Below are positions 29,603 to 30,172 of a stretch of 30,172 bases of DNA, piece after piece; position 1 is the first letter of the stretch; every line of letters starts with the position of its first letter. This stretch comes from Myxococcales bacterium (GTDB taxonomy: Bacteria; Myxococcota_A; Bradymonadia; UBA4248): positions 1 to 30,172 of the forward strand of contig SFMP01000204.1 of the NCBI GenBank assembly GCA_004554395.1. Direction: 5' to 3'. Below the pieces are notes generated by a model. The model made no database searches and was not told the origin of the DNA. It saw nothing but the letters and a program-made list of their open reading frames with translations. The position numbers and the translations under genes are program-made.

Positions 29603-30172
29603 ATGGGAGCGAAAGATTTACGTGAAAAGCATTTGTTTTCGAAAAATGACGTATTTACTTCGGTTTGGAATGATCTCGATGGCGACGGTTCGTTTCAAGC
29701 AGATGGTGAAACTCGGTTAGACCCCAATAGTCTGACCGAAGTTTCACCGGAGATGGTAGCGATCATCAAAGATAGTGTGTTGCAGCGGTTTCGCGATGTA
29801 TTCAAGCTGTGTCGAGATGAGTTCGGGCTCAGCGTCGCGCTATTTGGGCTCGAAAACCAAACGGAACCCGAGCTCGATATGGCAATTCGCGTCATGGTTT
29901 ACGATGCTTTGGGCTACTATGTCCAAAGCCAGAACTGCAAAAATGGCGGAAGAATTGTTCCGATATTTACGCGCGTGCTTTATTTTGGATACAATAGAAA
30001 ATGGGGATCGGTCTGTAAGCTCAGCGATCTGTGCGTTATACCGCCCAAATTCGCATCGCGGTTCCAAGACTATAAGGTCGAAGTGATCGAATTGGCGTGG
30101 CTTAGCGATGAGCAGATCGAGCGATTGACGGGCGATCTCAAAGTTCTGGCTGTGTTTTTGCGCAAGATGCGA
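29603..30172 (+). CDS. Rpn-family (PD-(D/E)XK nuclease/putative transposase) protein, 5' part
   Basis: An open frame of 190 codons runs off the end of the window. AGGAG lies seven bases before the ATG at 29603. The order of blocks fits the Rpn/YhgA-like family: KHLFSKNDVFTSVWND at the start (family: ...NDVFADI...), SVALFGLENQTEPELDMAIR (about 76-95), VMVYDALGYYVQSQ, a VLYFGYNRKWG strand-turn, PPKFASRFQDYKVEVIELAW and LSDEQIE. These proteins are DNA endonucleases that promote RecA-independent recombination and are often in many copies per genome. The usual Glu/Asp-rich nuclease core appears intact, but the C-terminus cannot be seen. The 164-base upstream gap is AT-rich, which may mark local transfer. 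Confidence 0.85.
   Translation, partial: MGAKDLREKHLFSKNDVFTSVWNDLDGDGSFQADGETRLDPNSLTEVSPEMVAIIKDSVLQRFRDVFKLCRDEFGLSVALFGLENQTEPELDMAIRVMVYDALGYYVQSQNCKNGGRIVPIFTRVLYFGYNRKWGSVCKLSDLCVIPPKFASRFQDYKVEVIELAWLSDEQIERLTGDLKVLAVFLRKMR

Overview
The window reads as chromosomal DNA of a Gram-negative bacterium. It has an OmpA-type peptidoglycan-binding protein, Sec and lipoprotein signals, and moderate GC with heavy use of TCG, GAC and GTC codons. The mix suggests a relative of the former Deltaproteobacteria (Myxococcota/Bradymonadota type): a membrane-anchored Ser/Thr kinase, a PilS-like histidine kinase, very large Cys-repeat lipoproteins and many lineage-specific hypotheticals. That placement is inference. 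No rRNA, tRNA, CRISPR array or complete IS was recognised.

Layout. 1-209: two identical 100-bp units, each with three stem-loops. 277-4484: a secreted GH13 amylase-family lipoprotein, divergent from glycogen synthase GlgA. 4661-6669: a small unknown gene, then an apparent fusion of an RluA-type pseudouridine synthase with an RNA methyltransferase. 6748-8676: a YwqK/MORN-repeat protein, an anti-sigma-like membrane protein, and a divergent, strange Asp/Trp/Cys-rich tail-anchored protein. 8686-12548: a PilS-like histidine kinase, an acidic helical unknown and a secreted unknown, all on the minus strand. 12773-14699: an EamA transporter behind a likely attenuator, convergent with an OmpA-like protein. 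15188-19647: Ser/Thr kinase, THUMP-type rRNA methyltransferase, orphan DNA-type methyltransferase and a dCTPase-like MazG-fold enzyme, all on the plus strand. 19792-23954 (minus): a tight three-gene operon. 24466-28542 (minus): TrmL and an 18-repeat Cys-rich lipoprotein. 28968-30172 (plus): a zinc-ribbon protein and the start of an Rpn-family nuclease.

The best candidate for an undescribed system is the 19792-23954 operon. Its first gene makes a secreted, membrane-anchored protein ending in eight CHxA tetrapeptides. The next gene overlaps it by ATGA and encodes a radical SAM/SPASM enzyme with a PqqD-like N-terminal region. The third, whose Shine-Dalgarno overlaps the preceding stop codon, encodes a multi-pass membrane protein. 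This is the layout expected of a substrate, its radical maturase and a membrane partner, so modification of the Cys repeat, as in RiPPs, is a reasonable hypothesis.

The second notable signal is a family of intergenic stem-loops at 1-209, 14899-15012 and 24273-24383. Sequences differ, but all follow one rule: arm, TAT, stem, loop, stem', ATA, one unpaired C, arm'. Stems and arms change in compensating pairs and the elements come in groups of three, so the structure itself appears to be conserved.
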